Shown here in pieces: positions 41,432 through 51,858 of a DNA stretch of 64,000 nt. Under the pieces are notes generated by a model. That model saw only the letters and a list, made by a program, of their open reading frames with translations. It ran no database searches and had not been told where the DNA came from. The DNA comes from Cristatella mucedo (Eukaryota; Bryozoa; Phylactolaemata; Cristatellidae). The stretch covers positions 4,757,001-4,821,000 of the forward strand of contig WPIO01000023.1 in assembly GCA_009760855.2 (NCBI GenBank), read 5' to 3'. The translations under genes and the position numbers were made by a program. Numbering within the stretch: position 1 is the stretch's first letter; each line of letters starts with the position of its first letter.

Positions 41432-41995
41432 CTTTTGTAATGTACTGTAATGTATCTCCGTCTGTAACTTCACAAAGACTATGTGGGTGTTACGTAGGAG
41501 AGTTCTGTATAGCGCACTCACAGCCTAAGCGGCTTTTGGTACACATTCGGTAGCCAACAGACTTCATCTGACAAAGCAAAGAGAAAGTGGGGAGCATAGC
41601 TAAGTCAGGAGAGCAGTTGAGGTAGTGAATAGCATGGAAGTAGCAGCTCAGGACCGCTGAAAAGGATGTGCCATACTCGGCAGCAGGAAAGTAGTTAGTT
41701 GTCGTTGCGTAAGAATCGTGGAAGTGAGTTCCTCAGTCTAGGACCTGCAGAGCTAAAGCTTCTGTCGCCAACGGTCTTTAAGAGAAGGAATGAAACTGCT
41801 AATTTATCGTCCATACAGGATTGAGGGCACGGGGAGGCTGAAACTGGTGCACCAGTTCAGCTAGGTATGAAGGAGCCAAGCCGTGGCGGGTCTTGTGGGT
41901 AAGCGTCAGAAGTTTGCTCTGCATCCGTTAATCAACCGGCAGTCGTCCTAGCTCTTTTAGCAAACGTGGTCAGACCTCTGGGACATGCAAACTAT
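41432..41995 (-). mobile_element. LINE-2 family, longest copy (3' end)
   Basis: On the minus strand about 41,930-41,780 reads KTRHGLAPSYLAELVHQFQP and continues with PPRALNPVWT, a typical C-terminal ORF2 end of an L2/CR1/RTE-type element. The 3' UTR follows to 41,432. It shares no close similarity with the main LINE family's UTR or tail hairpin. Confidence 0.7.
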
Positions 41996-42119
41996 CCTTT
42001 CAGTCATATTCATAGGCATTTGAAATGACCCAGTTGCTTTTTTGTGGCAGCCCAGCCAAAAGGAAATTATAACGATCAAGCCGAGACAGAACTAAGGAAT
42101 TAGTTACACTTTTTGCAAG

Positions 42120-42268
42120 CCACGGTAAAGCTATTGCAACATTTTGCGTTCGCCTTTGACGACCGAGGTCGCGGGCTTGAGTCTCAGCGGCATTTGAGAA
42201 GCGTCTGTATTATAGAGATTCGGTTTTTTTTAGGAGGCTAAGCAATGAGCTTTATTTATTTATTTATT
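42120..42268 (+). mobile_element. SINE type I, degraded
   Basis: GACCGAGGTCGCGGGCTTGA and a damaged tail hairpin (AGAGATTCGGTTTTTTTTAG) followed by (ATTT)n. Confidence 0.7.
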
Positions 42269-42554
42269 TGTCTATTGTAAGTTTAGTCTAGATAAAGCGG
42301 TCTCATTAAGGTTGCAGTTGAATGCTGCCGGACCTGAAAAGATTTCACATTAGAGAGCCACCGGCAAGGAGCTCCAGCGACCGAGAGCGAGCATTGCGCT
42401 AGGCAAACAGCGAGTCACCAACAAAATTGCGCTCTAATTCGTCGATCCATCCTAAGATTGGGCACGCTATAGCTAATCAATCGGCGGCTTCGTTTTCAGC
42501 CTATGTAAAGTGCCTGGGAAGGGATTTTTCTCTCTTCGCGGGTGCCTTAGCAAA
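42269..42554. other. No recognised feature
   Basis: Near 42,503-42,560 a faint tail-like stretch (TAAAGTGCCTGGGAAGGGAT) may be a decayed LINE or SINE end. Nothing else. Confidence 0.4.
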
Positions 42555-42945
42555 AGAGTGCCGCCGACCAAAGCACGCCGACAAAAAATCGAGCTGACAA
42601 AAGCGCGCCGACAAAGGTGCTAAATGCTAGCAACCCCGAAAAATGTTCGCAAGACAAAAGCACGCAACTACAACAACAACTTCTTCAGCGTATGCTTACT
42701 TGATTTAAATGGCTTGTTGTCTTCTAAACCAATTACCGTTGTATCAAAAGGAAACAAATAATGCATTTTAAGGCTGGTGTGGAAGTAATAACAGTACTTT
42801 TCGTTAAGTATTGATAATGAAAACTCTGAATCGGGCAAATAGATGGTCAGAGTTCGAGAAAGCCAGTCAGAATGGTATGGTTCAACCATCTTCTCAGGAG
42901 CGCAGTAGGTTAGGTGCTTATTTGATCTCGTGCAGAATCTTTGGC
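42555..42945. repeat. Dispersed repeat X, copy 2
   Basis: Matches 33,640-34,008. It starts with partly duplicated GCACGCCGACAAAA and GCGCGCCGACAAAG. No coding or polymerase III signature found. Confidence 0.7.
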
Positions 42946-43184
42946 ACAAGTTTCAAGATTTCAATCTTGCAATAGAATACTGTGACGACGAAAATCTGCG
43001 AATGCACGTCAAAATATTGTTTAGCTCGGAGCTTCGTTCCTGTAGCGGATGTTCCTGCTGCTGTAAATGAATTGGCCGACGACTGCCAACCTCTAACTGA
43101 ACCGTTGATCAACTATTAGGAAGACATACATGGACAGAAAGCGACCAAGTCAACGTGAAAATCCAAGGTTTAATTTGGAACTTT

Positions 43185-43345
43185 AGGATATATATATATA
43201 TATATATTTACTTATATATAGTGCCCCAAGAGAGCTTAATCTATATTCAGGCGCTTCACGTATGCCTCAGGGCTCGAGCCCACGACCTCAGCCAGACCTT
43301 AGTCGGGGCAAGCACCTTAAACGCTGGACCAACCCAGCTCGGCAT
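43185..43345 (-). mobile_element. SINE type Ia
   Basis: Reverse complement gives head, B-box-like GTGGGCTCGAGCCC, tail hairpin and an end that runs into a (TA)n stretch at 43,188-43,207. Confidence 0.85.
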
Positions 43346-43369
43346 GAATTATAGGATGTTTGGGATCCC

Positions 43370-44245
43370 ACGAATAACTGCGATACAGCTGCTATTTCCA
43401 CAATAAACATCAGAACACAATGGTTTTAATTCCAAATTATACAGAATAATGTTACGAGTTTACCAACCAAGATTAATGCAATTGTGCGTGCACGTTCTGG
43501 TGCTATGATCTCAAATGGCCCAGGTCAGTCACTCTATTTACACATTCAAACGGCGTTACAGCTTCCGTTTCCACAAAAACTTCGCAAAACTGCGGTTTTG
43601 ATTCCAAATGATAAAGAACAGTGTGCCAAGTTCACCAACCAAATTTTTCACCAACCGAATTTAATTGTATTACCCTTGCGCGTTCTTAGGCTATAGGCTC
43701 TGATAGCCCGGTCCAAATGGCAGCCCTACATAGTCATACTACGACATAGCTGCCATTTCAACAAAAATCTTCATGTAACTGCGGTTTTGATAGCCAATTA
43801 TAGCAGTTTAACCCACGGAATTTCATGCGATTGTGCTAGCGCGATCTCATGCAAAGGCCTCCAATGGCCCGGGCCAACCAGCCTCCCTGCATAATCAAAC
43901 CGCGATGCAGCTGCCATTTCCACAATAGTTTTCGCAGCTGCGGTTTTGATACTAATTGAGAGAAAACTTTTAGCGGGTTTACCGACCAAATTTTACGGCA
44001 TGCTATAGCCTGCAATAGCTGCGACCAGCGAGCCTCCCTGGGTATTCCGATGGCGATACAGCAGCAATTTCCACACTAGGTGTCGCGCAACTGTGGTTTT
44101 GATATTCCACAGTATGGAAAACTTGTTACGGTTTCACTCATAATTTTATGCGAATGGGCTTGGGCGTGTTCACGCTATGGCCTCAAATGGTCCAGGCTAG
44201 CAGCCAGCCAGCCTCCGTTCATATTCAAACTGCGAAACATTGGTT
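43370..44245. repeat. Tandem array, period about 170 bp, about five units
   Basis: Units start near 43,381, 43,553, 43,741, 43,901 and 44,052, with a partial one at 44,231. Each holds the blocks CAGCTGCCATTTCCACAA, AACTGCGGTTTTGAT, TTTACCAACCAAATTTTATG and CTCAAATGGCCCGGGCC, with variation. Spacing ranges from about 150 to 190 bp. No coding potential is seen. It is a short satellite not related to the LINE or SINE families here. Confidence 0.85.
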
Positions 44246-44596
44246 ATGAGCATCTCGATCTGAATGGTCAATGCTGTGCCGTCAGCCAGGCAGCTCGAGA
44301 TGCCCTATCGTTTACGAAGCCTTCGACTGGAAGCTTCAGCAGGGCACCGACGAATAAGCTCTCCTATCCCCCCCCCGCCTGCGGCGTTTTCGGCGCTCAG
44401 CCGCCCTGCAACGCCAGCGCAAAAGCCCTCCTCCAGCCAGCCAATAGCATTCAAACCCCCTTAAAGATGCAGGATCTCTCATCTCTGGGGCTCTACATCG
44501 CGTCTGCCTCAATGTTGGATTTTTTCACGTGACGCAAGGACAAGTGGCCAAGTGCAGTGACTTGCTGGACGTCGGCTTTGCGGGAAGGGATCAAGA

Positions 44597-44668
44597 AAGA
44601 GAGAGAGAGAGACTGAGACTGAGACTGAGACAGAGAGAGGAGAGAGGGGGAGGGAGAGAGACAGAGAC

Positions 44669-44725
<57 letters not shown>
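44597..44725. repeat. (GA)n-rich microsatellite
   Basis: Imperfect GAGACT and GAGACA units merge into a pure (GA)n run. Confidence 0.97.
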
Positions 44726-44729
<4 letters not shown>

Positions 44730-45366
44730 GCATTGCCCCGAGCTAATTTGCTTTTGCTTCGAGCTAATTTTTATCCAAGGACAGGTGCTCGCCCACGCAA
44801 GCACTTTATTGGCTCAAAACAGAAGATGTGGCGGGTGCCAGCTTTAGGCTCGCAGCTGTCGCTGATTAGTTAAAAGCCGCTCTCATTTAATAACCCGGCC
44901 TCTGCAAGGTGAACGAATAAGGACGCTAATCAGGCTACCGTGCTCTTATTCAGCGAGTACCCTTTTGGCTAATCTAGTTACTCTGGCGTCGCGTGCAAGA
45001 GGACAGCCTACACTATTTCTAAGAAAACGCCTTTCAGCCGGCGCTACTTCACAGCAATCGATGCAGACGGGCAGTGCTACCATGTGGCGTCTCTGGGACG
45101 CGGCGTCGCCAGGATGTGGCGTCGCCGGAACGCGGCGAATACCGCAGCCCATCTACGGAGCAGTGAGCCTGCATTTAGAACCGGTCCGCCGGGCCGTCGC
45201 TGCCGAACTCGATTAAAGCCAACGCGAGCGGCCATGGACTTCCAAGCGAACGAAATGAGACTACGCACGCGCGCGCAGTCGCCAGGCGAGAAGCGCGAAA
45301 CGAGCGGAGCAGCGCACGGAAGCTGGCGAACGAGGCCGAGCACGCTGGGAAGCCTACTGTATCCAC
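44726..45366. other. GC-rich stretch without recognised gene
   Basis: Overlapping open frames on both strands are explained by low AT content. No domain seen. Confidence 0.45.
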
Positions 45367-45405
45367 GCGCGCAGGCTCTCGCGGTTGCCGCGAGAGCCTG
45401 CGCGC
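45367..45405. repeat. Perfect 18-bp GC-rich hairpin
   Basis: 45,367-45,384 and 45,388-45,405 are exact reverse complements around TTG. Confidence 0.92.
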
Positions 45406-45642
45406 TTGCTTGCAGGAGACTCGAGTGCGCTCGCGCAGAAAAGCCCGCGAACTTTGCTCACGTCGGCTCCCTCGCCGAATCAGACCTATCGACAGGGACC
45501 TGCGAAGCTTCGACTGCCGCCGCCGCCGCCGCCGCCATGTCGGACTTTGCACTCGCCTTTAGGCATCCGCCGCTTCGCGTAGCTCGCGGCGGGCGAGTGC
45601 CTGGTGCGAGGCTGCGAGTGCGGCTCCGCTGGGCTCCGGATG

Positions 45643-45690
45643 CGCTAACTCGGCTGCGGCGCCAAATTGTGCGCCGCAGCCGAGTTAGCG
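45643..45690. repeat. Perfect 20-bp GC-rich hairpin
   Basis: 45,643-45,662 and 45,671-45,690 are exact reverse complements with the 8-nt loop CAAATTGT. It lies about 240 bp from the preceding hairpin. Confidence 0.92.
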
Positions 45691-48119
45691 GCTTGCCGCG
45701 AGCTCGCTGCAAGCGAGCGGCGATTCTCGACCGGGATTCTAGCCGTCGCTTAACTATGAATTAAATTGTTATTACTGCGTTCGCTCTTATGCGACTCCCG
45801 TTTGCCCGAGTCCAGTTGGCTGGCAGCCGGCCATTTGGTCCGAACGACGGTGCAGAGGCAGTGTAGAGGCCTGAGAATTCGCACAGCACGTAGCCGGCCA
45901 GTTACATCGCAGGGACGCACGCTCCCGTTTCGCGTCGCATCTGAGGGACACGCTTAGCCGGATGCCGAATAGCTTCGGAGTCGCCCAGTTGGTTCCGCCT
46001 GAATGGTTGCTGCGGAAGAACGCTTCAGCAGCAGTCGCTCGCTCCTGTACGTCTCCGGTCTTAGTTCGTTCAACGGCCGTCTGCACCGCGGCGCCTCCTT
46101 CCTGCGAGAGTGTCGTGCCTGGCTTACTCCCGGCCGAAATGCGACCGGCGTACAAAAGAGCCTTCCAAAGCAAAGCCACAGTGTCGCGCGCCATTCGAAT
46201 TACGAACCACGTGATGCGTCACGTCGGTGATGAGAAGCTTATGCGCGCGCCACTATAGCAAGTACGAGCAGGTCTTGGGCGTACGTTACTGCCGCGCGCG
46301 TACCAGGCTGCTCGCTGCGCTAGCCGCATTGCCGCGCCACCAATGGGTTCAAACGCGCCGCATGTGTGCATGGATTGGTAGCCAGACGTAACGCGCTGCG
46401 TCGCAGCGCTGTAAAGTTGGGGTTTGAACCGCTACGTCTGCCGTTTGTTAATTTCCAGTCAACCGGTGCACCGACTGGCCTTCTTCATGTGTACCTGCAG
46501 TTCCCCGCCCGCACACGCGACATTCTTTTCCCTCGGCTACGGCGGCGAACTGTTTCCGTTACCAAGAAATGCCCGGTCCATCCTCGCGTTAATTGCTTAC
46601 TAATACGCGCCTGCAGCCCCGTCCCACTAATTGACGTCTATTTCAATCAAGCTGACCAACACAAGGCCTGCCTATCTTTAATATACAGAAATAACAGCTA
46701 TACTTATCCGTTCGGCGAGCGGGCCGATATTACTGGCCAAGGCATTCAACCGGCGCACCGCTAGAGCCACCGCTCCCGGTTGCGCTTCTTTCGGTCTCTT
46801 ACGCGTGCAGATACGGGGCGCCACGATGCCGTTTTCTAGGAAATCGGCACCAGCCCAAGGCAGGCGCCCCTACTACCGTGGCGCCGCGGCTCCGAACCCG
46901 CGCTGACCGCCTTGGTGCCTGATACAGCAGCACATGCACGGACAATTAAAGACGACTCGTGAGTTCATTCTGCTTTCTCAACCGACAAAGTTGAGAATCG
47001 AACCATTAGCGATGACCCATTAGTGATTACCCACCGACCCCCGCATGCTAACAGCAGCGGCCTGATGAGCAGCACTCGATGCAGCGGCCAAAGAGCGTTT
47101 ACGTACATAATCATCCGCTTATCGCAGAGGGATGAGCTAATCAGCTCGCATGGCCCATCTGAGGATGAGTCATCACATTTGTAGTTGCAGCATCTCGCGA
47201 TCGTTCCGTGATGGATCGGAGAAGCCGCTGGCTTCGGCATAAGGCCACTGGACGGTCTAATGAGCTAAAAAGAAATCGTTTTCGCATAAGGGGACGACAG
47301 AACCCTCGGGCACCGCTGGCGGACCGGGTGCCTCCACTGCAGGGCTTTCGAAAAGCGTGAGGGCCAAGGATACTCGATGCCTCTCGCCAGGAGCCAGACA
47401 TCTCACCAAGAATCCTCTGCAGCTTGTCAAGACGCCCTGCAGACGACATTCGCGTCAGGGCATCCAATCCAAGCAGGATTTACGATCTAATGAGTCGTGA
47501 CTGGCATAATGAGCCATTTGCGGTTTCGACGTGTCTAGGTGTGTACTTAGACATGCGCGGCTTAATCTTTCAGACAAGCGAACGACTACCAGCAGGATCG
47601 ACCGGGTAGCCGCCCGACTCGTGGCCGACCGAGAGAGCGCGCGCCCACTGACACCAGCGTCCGACCAACGCTGGCAGCTACCGCCCCTACTGCGAAGCCT
47701 TTCCCTAACAAGGGCGGACGATCATTTCCGGCCGGCATTTCCTAGTCCACGGTGGGGCAAGGTGTCGCCGTCGTCAAACGTTGGATGAGGCTGAATAGCC
47801 CATCTCGTACAGTATGGCATTTGGGGCGTCGTGAGCGGAACCGATCGCAGTCCGTTGGTCGCTTGACGAAAGCTGCAGAGTAGAGCCGAATTTATGCATT
47901 TGCACACGACAATGCTATGCGACCGCACAGTTTACCGCAGGTCCGACATGACTGGCCGCAGCTCAGCTAGCCACGCAAACAGCATTCGCGCAGTGCATAC
48001 AGACAATCTCTCCAGCCGTTTCCACCCGATCGCGGCGTCGCGATTCCTGCGGCCAACAGTGTTTCGTCCACAACTACATGCGGCGGTCAGGCCGATAGGG
48101 CACCACTTTCCCAAAAGCA
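45691..48119. other. GC-rich stretch, no recognised feature
   Basis: Many short overlapping frames on both strands, none with domain resemblance. No SINE or LINE piece was recognised here, in contrast to the flanks. Confidence 0.45.
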
Positions 48120-48300
48120 TATAAATAAATATATAAATATTAGCTGATTTAACAGCCTTATTTGCATAACAGCAGAAGAGCCTTGGCGGCTTCCACCACC
48201 GCTTGCAGCTGGCATACAAAAATTGCCCACTGCAGGAATCGAACCATCGGCCTCTGTCGTGAAGCGCGATCTGCTGCGGTATCGCGGCCCAGGAGGTTGT
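48120..48300 (-). mobile_element. SINE type II
   Basis: ATTTA-type tail, then TAGCTGATTTAACAGCC, AGAAGAGCCTTGGCGGCTT, CACCACCGCTTGCAG and the B box GGAATCGAACC in reverse. The head is damaged. Confidence 0.85.
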
Positions 48301-49189
48301 CGTCTTTATGCGCGTTTAGCCGACGCCTCCCAGTCGTTTTGATGAATTGTCGTCCTACTGTCCGTCCCGCCATCCGTGCACCTGAAGCTTTCGTCTGAAC
48401 TAGCGGCTTGCAAAATACACCGAAATACACATGCGAAGTGCAAGGCTCCGGCCTACCAAGCGTTTACTCTTGCCCGCGAGTGCGTTAGCCTCGGTTTCGC
48501 CATCGAAAGTTCGCGGTCGTTCCACCATCACGGGCGCGGATGCGCGGCATACGTTTAATTTTTCGATAGAGCACTTCGGCCCGAAGAGCTCGGCACCTGC
48601 CAAGGAGCGACGGTGCTGGCGACCTCCGCTGCCCCTCGGAACCGGCGGAACCGCGTTCGAGCACCTCTTACCCATTTGGCACACCTCATTGAGAACGAGA
48701 GGCATAGACGAGGGCGTGTTCAAGAAAGCCCCGTCGCAGCGGACGATCGCTGGCGACGATTCGTTCGATCTGAGCCGCGCTCTGATCATTGACGTTTACT
48801 TAAAACAAGTAAGCAAGCTAGGGGTAGCTGGTTCAACAACCACGTTCGTGCATCGGCTGCAGAGCCTTTGTGCCTGTCGCACCCGTTGGCGGTGGGCGGT
48901 AAGGAATCGATGGCCTGCGGCGGGATTTGAGTCCTCGACGTCGGCATTAAAAATTTCTCGAGCCTCTTAAACCAGACTCGCTGTGCCACGACAGGCTACT
49001 GAACCAGTCGGTACGACTCGGTCGGCTCGCATTAATATAACACTGTTCAGTCAGAGCATCGCTGCTTTATGCTGATGAATTGGAACCGGAAACTCGGTCA
49101 CGGGGTCGCGGTCAAAAGTCAGTCGGCCAAGTCTATCACAGCGCCTAACAGCTCATGCTCTACGGCACGCTCTACTGCAGTGCCGCCAG
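48301..49189. other. No recognised feature
   Basis: Near 48,895-48,990 the reverse complement is faintly tRNA-like (GACTCAAATCCCGCC) and may be a decayed SINE head. Open frames such as 48,431-48,970 have no family resemblance. Confidence 0.4.
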
Positions 49190-49269
49190 CTCGGAGAGAG
49201 AGAGGGGAGAAAGAGAAAGGGGGAGAGAGGGAGAGAGAGAGTGTGTGTGAGAGAGAGAACGAGAGCGAG

Positions 49270-49331
<62 letters not shown>

Positions 49332-49343
49332 TGTGTGTGTGTG
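49190..49343. repeat. (GA)n microsatellite with (GT)n end
   Basis: Imperfect GAGAGG units, a long pure (GA)n run, then (GT)n at 49,329-49,343. Confidence 0.97.
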
Positions 49344-49614
49344 TTGTGCTGCTACTACGTGCCTCAACTGCGAACTCGTCTCGGGATATTCGAGGCCCAC
49401 TCCCCGCTTAAAACCTTCAGCGAGTGCATGACGCCTCGCGGAGTCTGCCTCTTCGGCCGATCCCAGATACTTCGCCAACGCCCACGACAGCCAACGAGCC
49501 ATTCTTACGATCTATTGCTAGCGGATAATTCCGCGTCGTACCCGAGAGGGATCTGAAGCGAGCAGGCTGTCCCGCTCGCCGAGGGGCGGGGCAGCCTGCA
49601 GCTAGCGAGTCCCC

Positions 49615-49785
49615 CCAAGCTGATTTAATAGCCTCTTTGTAAAGTCACAGAAGAGCCTTTACAACTATCACCACCGCTCGCAACGGCAATAAAGGACCGC
49701 CCATCGCAGGGTTTGAACCCACGATCTCGGGATCGAGGTCGTGAAAAGCAACCGCCTTACCCAGAGAGCCATTACGGCTCACCGA
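49615..49785 (-). mobile_element. SINE type II
   Basis: AAGCTGATTTAATAGCCTCT, AGAAGAGCCTTTACAACT, the body, B box GGGTTTGAACCCAC in reverse, and a head ending near AGCCATTACGGCT. Confidence 0.88.
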
Positions 49786-51196
49786 AAAGGTTCTCCTCGG
49801 CCGCCGGGCAGACATTTCTCCAGCCTTACCACCTGACAGGGCACCTATTTACATCCTCAGCAATTCGACCTTGCACAGCTGACTTGCACGACCGGCACAC
49901 CGCCTCGCGCCTGTCGTGCAGTGGGGTGCGGCAGTGTCTTGTGGGCGGAGTGTCTCGTCGAACAGGGAGCGTGTTGATCTGCTCGCGGCGCCACGGCTGC
50001 GGCGTTGAGCGACAGCCTGAACACGTGAGCTGCAAAGGCCGCCGCCGACGCCCAGTGCAGCCCCATTGCTGGCCACGCTCTGGCCGCTGTCCTCGGCGCC
50101 GCCTGGCCCCACAGTCCACCGTAATGAGCTATCTGCGCTTCTTCGTGCCCACGTGGCCCACGCCTGCCGCGCCGAGAGGAGGCCGAGGATCGATCGACCG
50201 ACCGACGGACCGCATGCACCAACCAGCCTGGGGTCGGCGCCATGTTGCGCTGCCAGCTGTCAGCGGCCGCCACAAGCCGCTTCGCACTTGTCCGTCGATC
50301 GTGGCGGTGCACGGCTCCAGCTGCGGTCTAAGATGGTCAGACAGGTCACGGTCACGATCGAGGTTTGTGGTCTGCGCTGGAGCTCTATGGTGGTCAGCGA
50401 GCGACAGCTGACCAGATACGACCGACAAAGGGGCGAGAGGTGAATCGCACTTACACTTTAGTGTCTCTACTGAGGCAGCGCTCGCGCGCGGCGAGCAATC
50501 GTCAATGCGTTTTCGTCCTCCGACCTGAAGCTAGCGACCTGGGCCCCTCCCCCATGACCAGACACCATTCGTGACCTGTGGTCGTGAGCGAACCTAGGGA
50601 GGGTTAGGCTGGTTTGGTTTAGGTTTAGTTTAGCTTTGGTTTAGGCTGGGGCGAAGTAGCGCAGCCACCGAGTCGCTGTCAACTGAAGGCAGGGCTGTTC
50701 TTTATTCCTCTATCGCTTTCATGAAGTGTCGTCCATATCCCAACATGCATGAGCCAGAAGCTCAAGCCACCCCCCCCCCCAGCTGGTAGCTTGTAAAATA
50801 CCGGCCTGCGGTCTTACTGCCGCAGCTTGCTCTTTCGTGCATGCTGCGGCAGTTGGGAGGCCGGGCCCGTTCCAGCCAAGAGCTCTCCGCTGTGGAATTT
50901 CTGTAACCCGTAGCTTTTGCCATTATCTCCGTATGCTACAGCCAGACTGAGACGATGTAGGCACACTAAGCGTGAAAGCTCCCCGAAGAATGTTATTTAT
51001 CGTTCAGACACCTCGTTGCTAGTTGCCCTCGGCGGACGGATCGCAGTCAGTCCTAATGAGTAATTTCGGTTTAGCTTTCAGCCTCACTCAATAGCCCCCC
51101 CCCCCCGAAAGCCCAGGACTCGGAGGAGGGACCACCGGACTCGGAGAGCGACTCTGCAGGCTTGAAGCGTGTCGTGCCTCTGGGTAGCGGCGGATT
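49786..51196. other. No recognised gene
   Basis: GC-rich open frames between 49,713 and 50,574 overlap on both strands and have no domain. A degenerate TTTAGG/TTTGGT-rich run occurs at 50,605-50,655, and C runs at 50,770-50,780 and 51,096-51,106. Confidence 0.45.
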
Positions 51197-51380
51197 CTTA
51201 GCGGCCTTTCTCCAGATGGTTAAGGCGGTTGCTTTTCGCGTCCTCGGTCCCTAGGAGGTCGTGCGTTCGATTCCTGCGGAGGGCAATCCTTTATTGTCGC
51301 TGCAAGCGGTAGGGATAGCCGTAAAGGCTCTTCTATCACTATACAAAAGAGGCTGTTGAATCAGCTAGTATGGCGAGCCA
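51197..51380 (+). mobile_element. SINE type II, well preserved
   Basis: A-box-like ATGGTTAAGGCGGTTGC, B box CGTTCGATTCCTGC, body GCAAGCGGTAGGGATAGCCG, GGCTCTTCTATCACTATAC and tail AAAAGAGGCTGTTGAATCAG. Best plus-strand reference for the family. Confidence 0.92.
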
Positions 51381-51664
51381 CTGGCTTTCGATGGCGCTCA
51401 TAAGACTGCCACAGTGGCTCGTTTTAGCATACACCTCCGCCGATGTCTCTTTCCGCTGAGCTACACTTTCGGACGGTGCACCTTTTGCACGGATCTTCCA
51501 GCTCACCCTAGGTGGTGGGCAAGTTAAACTAGTAGTAAAATTGAATAGCTAAGAAGAACGATGAGGTTATTAGGAGCCCCGCAGATCGCAGATTTTGAAG
51601 TGAAATGGCTTTTACCGTGAGCCACGCCTGTAATGGTAGAGGTTTAGTCCAACTCCAAAATTCT

Positions 51665-51858
51665 GGCTATAAATAAATAATAGAAACTAGCTGATTTAAC
51701 AGCCTCTTTTATACAGCGACTTTTTTAAAGAGCATTTAAGGCTATCGTCACCGCTTGCAGCGGCGATAAAGGATCGCTTACTGCAGCATTCGAACGCACG
51801 ACCTAGCACCGAGGTCGTGAAAAGCAACTGCCTTACCTAGTGTACCACCACGGCCAAA
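51665..51858 (-). mobile_element. SINE type II
   Basis: (ATAA)n end, TAGCTGATTTAACAGCCTCT, body, reversed B box and head ending at ACCACGGCC. Confidence 0.88.

Noticed and set aside
45084-45764. A 226-codon Arg/Ala-rich frame
   Set aside because: It runs through two perfect hairpins in GC-rich DNA with open frames on both strands; no domain or plausible composition.
49713-50411. A 232-codon Arg-rich frame
   Set aside because: It starts within a SINE and lies in GC-rich DNA with overlapping frames on all sides.
50605-50655. Telomere-like TTTAGG-rich run
   Set aside because: Short and irregular, with TTTGGT and TTTAGC units; not an array.
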